A stretch of 64,000 bases of DNA, taken from the NCBI RefSeq assembly GCF_000284255.1, contig NC_017075.1, positions 3,658,001 to 3,722,000 on the forward strand, in the 5' to 3' direction. Below the pieces are notes generated by a model, which saw only the letters and a program-made list of their open reading frames with translations, was not told where the DNA came from and ran no database searches. Origin of the DNA: Rubrivivax gelatinosus IL144 (GTDB taxonomy: Bacteria > Pseudomonadota > Gammaproteobacteria > Burkholderiales > Burkholderiaceae_C). Each line of letters opens with the position of its first letter. The stretch's first letter is position 1. Positions 45,619 to 55,009 of this stretch are shown one piece after another. The translations under genes and the position numbers were made by a program.

Positions 45619-48600
45619 TCAGCCGCGGCGCAGGTCCAGCGTGAACGGGAACTCCAGGCTGGGCGCCGCCGGCTCGACCTTCAGCGTGCCGGGCGTGTGG
45701 CCGAAGCGGAAGAAACGCGCCAGGCGCCGGCTCTCGGCCTCGTAGGCGTTGACCGGGAAGGTCTCGTAGTTGCGCCCGCCCGGGTGCGCGACGTGGTAGC
45801 GGCAGCCGCCCAGCGAGCGCTCCAGCCAGCGGTCGACGAGGTCCACCGTCAGCGGCGCATGCTGCGGGATCGTCGGGTGCAGCGCCGACGGCGGCGCCCA
45901 GGCGCGGTAGCGCACGCCGCAGACGTACTCGCCGCTGCGCCCGGTGGGCTGCAGCGGCGCCGCGCGGCCGTTGACGGTGACGACGTGGCGGTTGTCGTTG
46001 AGGCCAGTGACCTTCAGCTCCAGCCGCTCCAGCGACGAGTCGACGTAGCGCACCGTGCCGCCGACCGCGCCCTCCTCGCCCATCACGTGCCAGGGTTCGA
46101 GCGCGGTGCGCAGCGTCAGGTTGACGCCCAGCGCCGCGACCTCGCCGATCAGCGGGAAGCGGAACTCGAAGTGCGGCGCGAACCAGGCGGCGTCGAAATC
46201 GAAGCCGGCGCGGTTCAGCTCGGCGATGACGTCGTCGAAGTCCAGCTGAACGAAGGTCGGCAGCAGGAAACGGTCGTGCAGCGCGGTGCCCCAGCGCGTC
46301 AGCCGCGTCGCGCCGCGGCCGGTGTAGGGCTCGCGCCAGAACCAGGCGACGAGCGCACGCAGCAGCAGCTGCTGCGCCAGGCTCATGCGCGCATGCGGCG
46401 GCATCTCGAAGGCACGCAGCTCCAGCAGCCCCAGGCGGCCGGTCGGGCCGTCGGGCGAATACAGCTTGTCGATGCAGAACTCGCTGCGGTGGGTGTTGCC
46501 GGTGACGTCGATCAGCAGGTTGCGCAAGCTGCGGTCGACGAGCCACGGCGGCACTTCGCCGCCTTCTTCGGCGATGCGGCGCTCCAGCTCGGCCAGCGCG
46601 ATCTCCAGCTCGTAGACCTGGTCGTTGCGTGCCTCGTCGATGCGCGGCGCCTGGCTGGTCGGGCCGATGAACAGGCCGCTGAACAGGTAGCTGAGGCTGG
46701 GGTGGTTGTGCCAGTAGGCCAGCAGGCTGGCCAGCAGGTCGGGCCGGCGCAGAAAGGGGCTGTCGGCCGGCGTCGCGCCGCCGAGCACGAAGTGGTTGCC
46801 GCCGCCGGTGCCGGTGTGGCGGCCGTCGAGCATGAACTTCTCGGTCGACAGCCGCGTGCGGTGCGCGGCGTCGTAGAGGAACTCGGTGTGCTCGACGAGC
46901 TCGGCCCAGTCGCGTGCCGGGTGGATGTTGACCTCGATGACGCCGGGGTCGGGCGTCACCGCCAGCGTCTTCAGGCGCGCGTCGCGCGGCGGCGGGTAGC
47001 CTTCGAGCACGATCTTGACGCCCAGCTCGGCGCAGGTCGCTTCGACCGCGGCCAGCAGGTCCAGGTAGTCCTCCAGGTGCTGCAGCGGCGGCATGAAGAC
47101 GTAGAGCACGCCGCTCTGGCCACCATGCTCGGCCTCGGCCCTGGGGCCGTTGGCGCGCTGCGGGTCGCGCACCTCGACACACAGCGCGGTGCGCGTGATC
47201 CAGCCGGCCGACTCGCGGCGCTCGGGGCGGCTGTCCAGCGGGCGATCGGGCGCCGGCACCGGCAGGTGCGGCACCTGGGCGACGAAGCCGGTGTCGACCG
47301 GGCCGCCGTCGAGCGCGCGCCAGGCGACCGCGCCGCCTTCGGCGAAACCGCCGCCTTCGCGGTGCGCGTCCCAGCCGCGCGGCTGGGCGCGCACGCTGGC
47401 CGGCACCGGCAGCGGCGCCTGCGGCGCGAACGGGTCGGGCGCGAACGAGGCCGGCTGGTCGCCGGCCTCCGCCCAGGGCAGCGAATCGAGCGGCAGGCGC
47501 CAGCCCATCGGCGAGTCGCCGGGGATGAGGTACAGGCGCTCGTCGCGCAGGAACCACGGGCCGCTGATCCATTCCGGCCCCGCGGCGCCGGCGAACCACT
47601 CGCGGCGCAACGGCAAGGCGTAGCCGGTGACGGCGTCCAGCCCGGCGCTGAAGACACGGCGCAGGCGTGCACGCTCCAGCTCGTCGTCCAGGCGCGAGTC
47701 GAAGGGGTCGACGTTGGTCGGCAGCCGGCGCTCGCGCCAGAGGTAGTACCAGGCGTCTTCGTGGCCGGGCATCAGCCACTTCGGGTCCAGGCCCAGCCGG
47801 CGCGCCAGCGCGGCGCCGAAACGTTCGGCGTCGGCCACCGTATAGGCGTGCGTGTCGCGTTCGTCGGCGAACAGCGAGGCGTCGTGCCAGCAGGGCTGGC
47901 CGTCGGCGCGCCAGGCGATCGTCAGCGCCCAGCGCGGCAGCTGCTCGCCGGGATACCACTTGCCCTGGCCGAAGTGCAGGAAACCGCCTTCGCCGTAGTG
48001 CGCGCGCAGCCGGTGCACGAGTTCGGTCGCCAGGCCGCGTTTGGTGGGGCCCAGCGCGTCGGTGTTCCATTCGGCACCGTCGCGGTCGTCGACCGAGACG
48101 AAGGTCGGTTCGCCGCCCATCGTCAATCGCACGTCGCCGCTTTCGAGTTCGCGGTCCACCGCCTCGCCGAGCGCCAGCACGTCCTGCCACTGGTCCTCGG
48201 TGTAGGGCTTGGTGACACGCGGCGACTCGTGCACGCGCGTGACCTGCATCGTGTGGCCGAACTCGACCTCGCAGGGGTCGACCGCGCCCGAGACCGGCGC
48301 CGCGGTCGAGGGTTCGGGCGTGCAGGCCACCGGGATGTGGCCTTCGCCGGCCAGCAGGCCCGAGGTCGGGTCCAGGCCGATCCAGCCGGCGCCCGGCAGG
48401 TAGACCTCGCACCAGGCGTGCAGGTCGGTGAAGTCGGTCTCGGCGCCGCTCGGGCCGTCGAGCGACTTCACGTCGGGCTTCAGCTGGATCAGGTAGCCGG
48501 AGACGAAACGCGCCGCCAGGCCGCAGTGGCGCAGCGCCTGCACCAGCAGCCAGCCGGTGTCGCGGCAGGAGCCGGACTTCTTCGCCAGCGTCTCCTCGGG

Positions 48601-49104
48601 CGTCTGCACGCCGGGCTCCAGGCGGATCAGGTAGCCGATGTCGCGCTGCAGCCGGCGGTTGATCTCGACCAAGAAGTCGATCGTGCGCACGCGTTCGCGC
48701 GGGATGCTGGCGACGAACTCGGCGAACAGCGGCGTCGCCTCGTCGCGCGCCAGGTAGGGCGCGAGGTCGTGTGCCAGCTCGGGCGCGTAGGCGAACGGGA
48801 AGTTCTCGGCCTCGGGTTCGAGGAAGAAGTCGAACGGGTTGTAGACCGACATCTCGGCCACCAGGTCGACGGTAACCTTGAACTCGGTCGTCTTCTCCGG
48901 GAACACCAGCCGCGCCAGGTGGTTGGCGAACGGGTCCTGCTGCCAGTTGACGAAGTGCTCGCCGGGCTCGATGCGCAGCGAGTACGAGACGATGGGCGTG
49001 CGGCAGTGCGGCGCCGGGCGCAGACGCACGACCTGCGGCGAGAGCCCGACGCGGCGGTCGTAGCGGTAGTGCGTGACGTGGTTCAGCGCGACGTGGATGG
49101 ACAC
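45619..49104 (-). CDS. DUF2126 transglutaminase-like large protein
   Basis: 1161 residues. The N-terminal transglutaminase domain has Cys180 (SGSCRDTGW), His229 (DLHAWCEVY) and Asp245 (GLDPTSG). The remaining ~800 residues are DUF2126, which includes segments resembling a glutamine-synthetase/amidoligase-like fold (TMGGEPTFVSVDDRDGAEWN, FHFGQGKWYPGEQLPRWAL, GTGGGNHFVLGGATPADSP). GTG start with AGGAG 8 nt upstream. First gene of the five-gene minus-strand operon and its likely organiser; the reaction is unknown. Confidence 0.93.
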   Translation of the reverse strand: MSIHVALNHVTHYRYDRRVGLSPQVVRLRPAPHCRTPIVSYSLRIEPGEHFVNWQQDPFANHLARLVFPEKTTEFKVTVDLVAEMSVYNPFDFFLEPEAENFPFAYAPELAHDLAPYLARDEATPLFAEFVASIPRERVRTIDFLVEINRRLQRDIGYLIRLEPGVQTPEETLAKKSGSCRDTGWLLVQALRHCGLAARFVSGYLIQLKPDVKSLDGPSGAETDFTDLHAWCEVYLPGAGWIGLDPTSGLLAGEGHIPVACTPEPSTAAPVSGAVDPCEVEFGHTMQVTRVHESPRVTKPYTEDQWQDVLALGEAVDRELESGDVRLTMGGEPTFVSVDDRDGAEWNTDALGPTKRGLATELVHRLRAHYGEGGFLHFGQGKWYPGEQLPRWALTIAWRADGQPCWHDASLFADERDTHAYTVADAERFGAALARRLGLDPKWLMPGHEDAWYYLWRERRLPTNVDPFDSRLDDELERARLRRVFSAGLDAVTGYALPLRREWFAGAAGPEWISGPWFLRDERLYLIPGDSPMGWRLPLDSLPWAEAGDQPASFAPDPFAPQAPLPVPASVRAQPRGWDAHREGGGFAEGGAVAWRALDGGPVDTGFVAQVPHLPVPAPDRPLDSRPERRESAGWITRTALCVEVRDPQRANGPRAEAEHGGQSGVLYVFMPPLQHLEDYLDLLAAVEATCAELGVKIVLEGYPPPRDARLKTLAVTPDPGVIEVNIHPARDWAELVEHTEFLYDAAHRTRLSTEKFMLDGRHTGTGGGNHFVLGGATPADSPFLRRPDLLASLLAYWHNHPSLSYLFSGLFIGPTSQAPRIDEARNDQVYELEIALAELERRIAEEGGEVPPWLVDRSLRNLLIDVTGNTHRSEFCIDKLYSPDGPTGRLGLLELRAFEMPPHARMSLAQQLLLRALVAWFWREPYTGRGATRLTRWGTALHDRFLLPTFVQLDFDDVIAELNRAGFDFDAAWFAPHFEFRFPLIGEVAALGVNLTLRTALEPWHVMGEEGAVGGTVRYVDSSLERLELKVTGLNDNRHVVTVNGRAAPLQPTGRSGEYVCGVRYRAWAPPSALHPTIPQHAPLTVDLVDRWLERSLGGCRYHVAHPGGRNYETFPVNAYEAESRRLARFFRFGHTPGTLKVEPAAPSLEFPFTLDLRRG

Positions 49105-49201
49105 GGACGGAGCTCCTGCGGCGGGATGCCACGGTGTTGCAAGTGCCGGGCCACGGGACGCAGCGCGGGCTGCGGCGATGATGCCAGCGCGCCGGTGACG
49201 C

Positions 49202-50563
49202 TCAGCCCAGCGCCGCTTCGAGTTCGGCCCGCAGCTCGGCCACCGCGTCGTCCCAGCGACCGACGGCCGGGCGGCGGAAGAGCCGCATCACGCCCGGGTA
49301 CCAGGGCGTGTCGGCGCGGCCTTCGAGCCAGCGCCAGTCGACGTTGAAGTCGGGCAGCAGCAACGCGCAGGGCGTGCCCAGCGCGCCGGCCAGGTGCGCG
49401 ACGGCGGTGTCGACGCTGACGACGAGGTCCAGGTTCTCGACGAGGGCCGCGGTGTCGGCCAGGTCGGCGACGGCGGGCATCGGGTTCAGCAGCTCGAACG
49501 GCGGCGCGGCGGCCTCGTCTTCGCCGGCACCCTTCTGCAGGCTGACGAGCTGCACGCCGGGCAGCGCAGCCAGCGGCGCCAGCGTGGCCAGCGAGGGCAG
49601 CGAACGCCAGGCGTCGGTCTCGAAGCCGGCGCTGCCGCGCCAGACCAGACCGATGCGGCGGCGGCCGCCGGCGTCGCCGAGCACGGCGCGCCAGTGTGCG
49701 ACCAAGGCCGGGTCGGGCCGCAGGTAGGGCAGCATCGCCGGCACCTTGTCGACCCGCGTGCCGAAGTGCAGCGGCAGGCTCATCGGCGGCGCCCAGAGGT
49801 CCCAGTCGCCCGGCGCGACCTCCGCCGACAGCGGCACGACCTCGTCGACGCCGTCGGCGCCGGCGAACAGCCGCGCCAGCGGCGGATAGGCGAGCACGCC
49901 GACACGCCCGGCGCCGGCGGCCTTGGCGATGGCGGCATAACGCACGAACTGGATCATGTCGCCCAGGCCGGCCTCGACGCCGATCAGCAGCGAACGCCCG
50001 GCCAGCGGCTCGCCGCCCCAGCGCGGCATCGGCAGCCGGGCGGCCAGCGCGGCGTACCAGCCGCGGCGCTCGAACAGCGGCCAGCCTTCGTCCCAGCGGC
50101 CCTGGCGCAGCAGCAGCGTCGCCAGGTTCAGCGTCGCGTCGGCGTGGCCGGGGTCGAGTTCGAGCGCACGGCGGTGGCAGCCCTCGGCCAGGCGGGCGAC
50201 GCCGCCCAGGGCATGCAGCAGGCCGAGGTGCGTCCAGGCGGCGGGCGACTGCGGGTCCAGCGCCACCGCGCGCGTCAGCGCAGCTTCGGCGTCGAGCCGG
50301 CGCCGGCGCATCAGCTGCAGCGTGCCCAGCAAGCCCCAGATCGGCGCGGCCTGCGGCGCGATCGCCAGCGCTTCGCGGTAGGCAGCTTCGGCCTCGTCGG
50401 GCCGGCCGGCGCGTTCGAGCGCCAGCCCCAGGTTGGCGTGGGCCTCGGCCAGCAGCGGCTGCAGCACGATCGCCTCGCGCAGCGCGGTCTCCGCGGCGGC
50501 CAGGTCGCCGCGCGCGAGCGCATCGGTGCCTTGGGCGAACAGCGACTCGGCGGTGGCGGACAC
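49202..50563 (-). CDS. TPR protein with glycosyltransferase-9-like C-terminal domain
   Basis: 453 residues. About four TPR units (~10-150: LREAIVLQPLLAEAHANLGLALERAG and similar), then a GT-B-like part with RSLLIGVEAGLGDMIQFVRY and the GT9-like VVSVDTAVAHLAGALGTPCALLLP. Comparable proteins are annotated as heptosyltransferase-like or protein O-glycosyl transferases; the acceptor is unknown. GTG 50563 is preferred; ATG 50623 would overlap comEC by 47 nt. 13 nt after comEC, so probably co-transcribed. Confidence 0.82.
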   Translation of the reverse strand: MSATAESLFAQGTDALARGDLAAAETALREAIVLQPLLAEAHANLGLALERAGRPDEAEAAYREALAIAPQAAPIWGLLGTLQLMRRRRLDAEAALTRAVALDPQSPAAWTHLGLLHALGGVARLAEGCHRRALELDPGHADATLNLATLLLRQGRWDEGWPLFERRGWYAALAARLPMPRWGGEPLAGRSLLIGVEAGLGDMIQFVRYAAIAKAAGAGRVGVLAYPPLARLFAGADGVDEVVPLSAEVAPGDWDLWAPPMSLPLHFGTRVDKVPAMLPYLRPDPALVAHWRAVLGDAGGRRRIGLVWRGSAGFETDAWRSLPSLATLAPLAALPGVQLVSLQKGAGEDEAAAPPFELLNPMPAVADLADTAALVENLDLVVSVDTAVAHLAGALGTPCALLLPDFNVDWRWLEGRADTPWYPGVMRLFRRPAVGRWDDAVAELRAELEAALG

Positions 50564-50576
50564 GGTGCAGGCAGGA

Positions 50577-52982
50577 TCAGGGCGGCGACGGCCGATGATG
50601 CCAGTAGCGGCGCGAGCGCTCACGTTCGCACTGCGCCTGGCCGTCGGCGGCCAGCGTCCAGGCGCCGCAGGCGTCGCTGCGCACGAGTTCGATGCCGCGC
50701 CCGACGAAGCGCGCGCTCACCTCCGGCGCAGGATGGCCGAAGCGGTTCAGGTAGCCGGCTTGCACGACGGCGACGCGCGGAGAGACCGCGTCGATGAAGC
50801 CGTCGCTCGATGAACTGCGGCTGCCGTGGTGCGGCACGACCAGCACCTCGGCCGTCAGCGACGCGCCGGCGGCGACCAGCGCCAGCTCCTGTGCCGCCGG
50901 CAGGTCGCCGGGCAGCAGCACACTGACGGTGGCACCGCGCACACGCAGAACGCAGCTCGTCGCGTTGGACGCCGCGTCGGCGATCACCATGCCGGCCGGC
51001 GGGTGCAGGATCTCGAAGTCGACGCCGTCCCAGGTCCAGCGCTCGCCGGCCGTGCAGCGCCGGTGCGGCACGGCACCGAGCAGCGGGTGGCCGTCGGGCA
51101 AGGAGCCGACGAGCTCGCCGACCGGCAGCGCCGCCAGCAGCGCGGCGGCACCGCCGACGTGGTCGCTGTCGCGGTGACTGAGCATCAGCACATCGATGCG
51201 GCGCTCGCCGCGCGCACGCAGCAGCGGCACGAGCACACGCGAGCCGGCATCGGCCTCGGGCCCCCAGCGCGGGCCGGCGTCGAAGACCAGCAGATGGCGC
51301 GCGGTGCGCAAGAGCAGCGCGCTGCCCTGGCCGACGTCGGCGGCGACGAGTTCGAAACGCCCCTCGGCCGGCCGCGGCACCGGCGGCGCCAGCAGCGGCA
51401 GCATCAGCGGCACGGCCAGCCAGCGCAGCCGCCAGGGCAGCGGCAGCACCGCGAGCAGGCCGCCCAGCAGCCCGCAGGCGACCGCCCAGGGCGGCGCCGC
51501 GGCCGCCGTCCACGAGGCCCCCGGCCACGCCGCCATCGCCGCCAGCAGCGCACGCAGCGCGTCGACCAGCAGCGCCGCCAGGCTCCACAGCGGCGGCAGC
51601 AGCACGCCGGCCAGCGCCAGCGGCGTGACGACCAGCGTCACCAGCGGGATCGCGACCAGGTTGGCAGCGAAACCGACCGCCGAGAGCTGCTGGAAGAACA
51701 GCATCGACAGCGGCGCCAGGCCGACGGTCGCCACCGCCTGGGTGCGCAGCCCGCCGCGCGCGGCCTGGCGCAGCGCGGCCCAGCGGCGCTGCCAGGGGCG
51801 CGGATCGTCGACCGCCGCCGGCCTTGCGGTGTGAGCCGGTTCGGACACCGCCAGCAGCGCCACCGCGACGAAGGACAGCCAGAAGCCCGGCTGCAGCGGC
51901 GCCCAGGGGTCGAGCATCACGACGGCCAGCGCCGCGGCCAGCAGCACCGCCGGCAGCGGCCAGCGCCGGCCCAGGCTGCGCAGCACGACGACGGTGGCCA
52001 GCATGCCGACCGTGCGCTGCGCCGGCACGCCCCAGCCGGCGGCCAGCGCGTAGGCCGCAGCGCAGGCCAGCCCGCCCCAGCGCGCCGCCTGCGGCGCCGG
52101 CAGCACGAGCAGGCCGCGTCCGCTGAGCCGCCACAGCCGCCCCAGCAGCGCGCCGGCCAGCCAGGCGAACATCGTCACGTGCAATCCGGAGATGCTCATC
52201 AGATGGGCGACGCCGGTCAGGCGGAAGACGTCCCAGTCCTCGCGATCGATGGCGGCCTGGTCGCCGATCGCCAACGCCGCCAGCACGCCGGCGGCGGCGG
52301 GGTCGGCGACCTGCCGGAAGATCGCGTCGCGCACCCGCTGGCGCCAGCGCTCCAGCGGCGCGGCGGCGTCCACCGCCAGCCGCTGCGGCGGCGGCGAGCC
52401 GCGCACGCTGCCGGTGGCGCCGACGCCCTGGAGGAACCAGGCCAGCTCGGCGTCGAAGCCGTGCGGGTTGAGCACGCCGTGCGGCGGCTTGAGCTTCACG
52501 CCCCAGTGCCAGCGTTCGCCGACCTGCGGCAGCGGCGGGCGCGCGTCGCCGTCGGCGTACCAGCCGAGCACGATGCGCGGCGGGACCGTGACCGACCGGC
52601 CGTCGGGCGTGGCGGCGCGCTCGGTGTCGACGACGAAACGCACGCCGCCGGCGTGCACCGCCGGCAGGCGCACGACGACGCCGGTCAGCACGAGTTCGGC
52701 GCCGGCGAGCGGCGGCGCCAGGCGCTCGTCGAGCCGCCGGGCGGCACGCCAGTCGGTGGCGGCGAACGCCAGGGCCGCGGCAGCGAGCGCCCAGCCGGCG
52801 TGGCGCCAGCCCGGCCGCCGGCAGCGCCAGGCGAGCATCAGGACGACGGCCGCGGCGGCCGCCAGCAGCGCCCGGTGGGCCTCGGAGGCCAGCGCCGCCT
52901 GCTGCAGCTGCGCCAGCGTGCCGGCCAGCCAGCCGGCTGCCGGCGCCCACCACCCTCGTGCCGCAGGCTCGTCACGGCCCAT
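50577..52982 (-). CDS. comEC: ComEC/Rec2 DNA-uptake channel
   Basis: 801 residues: N-terminal helices and an OB-like DUF4131 segment, a competence domain of many membrane helices (GVAHLMSISGLHVTMFAWLAG, QRTVGMLATVVVLRSLG), then a C-terminal metallo-beta-lactamase domain (VAADVGQGSALL, LMLSHRDSDHVGG, VPHHGSRSSSSD). It carries single-stranded DNA across the inner membrane in natural transformation. Full length, which suggests working competence machinery elsewhere in the genome. Confidence 0.95.
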   Translation of the reverse strand: MGRDEPAARGWWAPAAGWLAGTLAQLQQAALASEAHRALLAAAAAVVLMLAWRCRRPGWRHAGWALAAAALAFAATDWRAARRLDERLAPPLAGAELVLTGVVVRLPAVHAGGVRFVVDTERAATPDGRSVTVPPRIVLGWYADGDARPPLPQVGERWHWGVKLKPPHGVLNPHGFDAELAWFLQGVGATGSVRGSPPPQRLAVDAAAPLERWRQRVRDAIFRQVADPAAAGVLAALAIGDQAAIDREDWDVFRLTGVAHLMSISGLHVTMFAWLAGALLGRLWRLSGRGLLVLPAPQAARWGGLACAAAYALAAGWGVPAQRTVGMLATVVVLRSLGRRWPLPAVLLAAALAVVMLDPWAPLQPGFWLSFVAVALLAVSEPAHTARPAAVDDPRPWQRRWAALRQAARGGLRTQAVATVGLAPLSMLFFQQLSAVGFAANLVAIPLVTLVVTPLALAGVLLPPLWSLAALLVDALRALLAAMAAWPGASWTAAAAPPWAVACGLLGGLLAVLPLPWRLRWLAVPLMLPLLAPPVPRPAEGRFELVAADVGQGSALLLRTARHLLVFDAGPRWGPEADAGSRVLVPLLRARGERRIDVLMLSHRDSDHVGGAAALLAALPVGELVGSLPDGHPLLGAVPHRRCTAGERWTWDGVDFEILHPPAGMVIADAASNATSCVLRVRGATVSVLLPGDLPAAQELALVAAGASLTAEVLVVPHHGSRSSSSDGFIDAVSPRVAVVQAGYLNRFGHPAPEVSARFVGRGIELVRSDACGAWTLAADGQAQCERERSRRYWHHRPSPP

Positions 52983-53050
52983 ATCGGCCCAGTGTAGGAT
53001 GGCCCGTTCCCACGACGGGCACCCCCGAAGGCGTGCCCTCCGAGCCCACC

Positions 53051-53509
53051 ATGAGCATTCAAGACCGCCTCAACCAGCTGGGCATCACGCTGCCCGCCGT
53101 CGCCGTGCCTGCCGCCGCCTACGTGCCTTTCGTGCAGACCGGCAAGCTCGTCTTCATCTCCGGCCACATCGCCAAGCGCGACGCCAAGCCCTGGGTCGGC
53201 CAGCTCGGCCTGACGATGACGACCGCCGAAGGCCAGTCCGCGGCGCGCGCCATCGCCATCGACCTGCTGGGCACGCTGGCCGTCGCCGCCAACGGGCTCG
53301 AGAACGTGGCCCGCATCGTCAAGGTGATGAGCCTGGTGAACAGCACCCCGACCTACACCGAGCAGCACCTGGTGACCAACGGCGCCAGCGAGCTCTTCGT
53401 CGAGGTCTTCGGCGCCGAGATCGGCGCCCATGCACGCAGCGCCTTCGGCGTCGCCCAGATCCCGCTGGGCGCCTGCGTCGAGATCGAGCTCATCGCCGAG
53501 CTGAAGTGA
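53051..53509 (+). CDS. RidA/YjgF-family protein
   Basis: 152 residues: VQTGKLVFISGHIAKRD near 28-44, ENVARIVKVMSLVNSTPTY, RSAFGVAQIPLGACVEIELIA. The key Arg before the AFGVAQIPLG motif is kept, as in active enamine/imine deaminases, but it belongs to the longer YjgH-like branch, so 2-aminoacrylate deamination is probable rather than certain. The upstream -10-like TAGGAT (52995-53000) implies a ~45-nt leader. Divergent from comEC. Confidence 0.88.
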   Translation: MSIQDRLNQLGITLPAVAVPAAAYVPFVQTGKLVFISGHIAKRDAKPWVGQLGLTMTTAEGQSAARAIAIDLLGTLAVAANGLENVARIVKVMSLVNSTPTYTEQHLVTNGASELFVEVFGAEIGAHARSAFGVAQIPLGACVEIELIAELK

Positions 53510-53510
53510 T

Positions 53511-53584
53511 CCCCCCCGTAGCGCCTGCGGCGCTCCCCCCCGGGGGGGCAACGCCAGCGGCCCGGCAGAGCCGGTTCCGCGGCG
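53511..53584. repeat. triple-hairpin intergenic element
   Basis: Three hairpins in a row between ridA-like and dsbB: AGCGCC-TGC-GGCGCT (53520-53534), a 7-C/7-G run (about 53535-53548), and CCGGC-AGA-GCCGG with outer GCGG/CCGC arms. The same general layout is common between genes in related Burkholderiales as far as I recall; I cannot verify this here. It may end ridA-like transcription. Confidence 0.6.
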
Positions 53585-53636
53585 TTTGCTTGACGCGCTC
53601 GCGAATCCATTCATGGTCGACCGCGGGGAGCCAGCT

Positions 53637-54113
53637 ATGAAGCGCGCCGATCTGGTGCTGGGCGCGATCGCACTCGGCGGCCCCGCGGCCGTCGGGGCGG
53701 CGTACTACACCCAGCACGCCTGGAACATGCAGCCCTGCCCCTGGTGCGTGCTGCAGCGCCTGATCTTCCTGGCGCTGGCCGCCGCGGCGGCGCTGGCGCT
53801 GGTCTGGCACTCGCCGTTGGGCCGGCGCATCGGGGCGCTGCTGGTGCTGGGCTTCGCCGGCTGCGGCATCGGCGCGGCGCTGTGGCAGCACTTCGTCGCC
53901 GCCAGCCAGGCCTCCTGCGACCTGTCGCTGGCCGAGAAGATCATCGGCGCGCTCGGGCTGGACGCACGCTACCCCGACCTCTTCATGGCGATGACCAGCT
54001 GCGCCGACGCAGCGACCAAGCTCTTCGGTCTGCCTTACGAGTTCTGGAGCCTGGCGATGTTCACGCTGTCGGCGCTGGGCGCCATCACCGTGATGGCGCA
54101 GCCGAAGCGCTGA
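53637..54113 (+). CDS. dsbB: disulfide bond formation protein DsbB
   Basis: 158 residues with four membrane helices. The two periplasmic redox pairs are present: Cys34-Cys37 (QPCPWCVLQR, quinone-linked) and Cys94/Cys122 (ASCDLS, TSCADA). It re-oxidises DsbA and passes electrons to quinone. ATG 53637 gives a normal N-terminus; in-frame starts 17 codons earlier would add unlikely residues overlapping the hairpin element. Confidence 0.96.
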   Translation: MKRADLVLGAIALGGPAAVGAAYYTQHAWNMQPCPWCVLQRLIFLALAAAAALALVWHSPLGRRIGALLVLGFAGCGIGAALWQHFVAASQASCDLSLAEKIIGALGLDARYPDLFMAMTSCADAATKLFGLPYEFWSLAMFTLSALGAITVMAQPKR

Positions 54114-54123
54114 GGCAGGACGT

Positions 54124-54143
54124 GCGAGGCCGGCAGGCCTCGC
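54124..54143. terminator. hairpin between convergent dsbB and PEP-CTERM gene
   Basis: GCGAGGCC-GGCA-GGCCTCGC, perfect 8-bp stem in the 54-bp gap between the two stops; no T run. Confidence 0.5.
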
Positions 54144-54167
54144 GCGCCCGAACCGCGATCGTCGTCT

Positions 54168-54863
54168 TCAGGCCTTGCGGCGGCGCAGGCCGGCGCCGGC
54201 GGCGCCCAGCGCCAGCAGCGCTAGCGCGGCGGTGCCGGGTTCCGGCACGTTGGAGCCGCTGCCGCCGCCGCTGTCCTTCAGCGACACCAGCAGAAGGTCC
54301 TGCACGCCCCTGGCGCTGAGCGCGTAGACGTCGTAGATCGAATCGGTCAGCTTCGACGCCCCGGTCAGGATGATGTTCGCGCCGCGGGCGTAGGCGTTGT
54401 TGTTGTCGGTGGCGAAGGCGCCCTTGGTGACGCTCAGATCGGTGTCGTAGACGACGTTCCAGATCGCCAGCTGCAGCGCGCCGACCATGCCCCAGCCGTT
54501 CAGGCCGCCGGAATAACCGTCCGGGTTCAGCTTCGCGTAGGTCATCACCCGGCCGAGCAGGTCGGCCTTCGCGGCGCCGAAGTAGCTCGTGCCGGAGACG
54601 ATGTCGTACTGGTAGGTCTTGCCGAAGGAGACGGCCTCGGACAGCTGGATGCAGTAGGTGACGAAGTCGTCGGTCGAGAACGCGCCGGCGTTGCTCAGCG
54701 TGCCGGCGAACGCGCCGGCGCGGCCGTCGTACATCGACGTGTGCACGGTCGGCGAGCGGTCGTAGGCAAAGCCGTCGAGCGTCACGGTGGCGGCCTGGGC
54801 ACTGCCGCAGGCGGCGGCGAAAGCGACGGCGCCGAGGGTGGCGCGGAGAGCAGCTTGGAACAT
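54168..54863 (-). CDS. PEP-CTERM sorting domain protein
   Basis: 231 residues: Sec signal peptide (LGAVAFAAACGSAQA), a secreted domain rich in Gly/Asn/Asp/Ser, and a C-terminal PEP-CTERM signal: VPEPGT, a helix (AALALLALGAAGAGL) and RRRKA. Exosortase (EpsH/XrtA) cuts and anchors such proteins, often in strains that make exopolysaccharide. No exosortase or EPS gene lies in the window, so this is an orphan substrate. The body resembles secreted thioester-type proteins only loosely; function unknown. Confidence 0.92.
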   Translation of the reverse strand: MFQAALRATLGAVAFAAACGSAQAATVTLDGFAYDRSPTVHTSMYDGRAGAFAGTLSNAGAFSTDDFVTYCIQLSEAVSFGKTYQYDIVSGTSYFGAAKADLLGRVMTYAKLNPDGYSGGLNGWGMVGALQLAIWNVVYDTDLSVTKGAFATDNNNAYARGANIILTGASKLTDSIYDVYALSARGVQDLLLVSLKDSGGGSGSNVPEPGTAALALLALGAAGAGLRRRKA

Positions 54864-55009
54864 CGTCGAGTCCTTGGGGATGGAGCTTCCCGTTAGGGAT
54901 TGACGATACTTTTGCTTACGAGCGGCGGCATCCCCGCGCTCCGGGGACCCGCGTCCGGAAACGGCGTCACGGCGTGACGAAGGTCACGCCGGCCACCCTC
55001 CCCGCCCCC

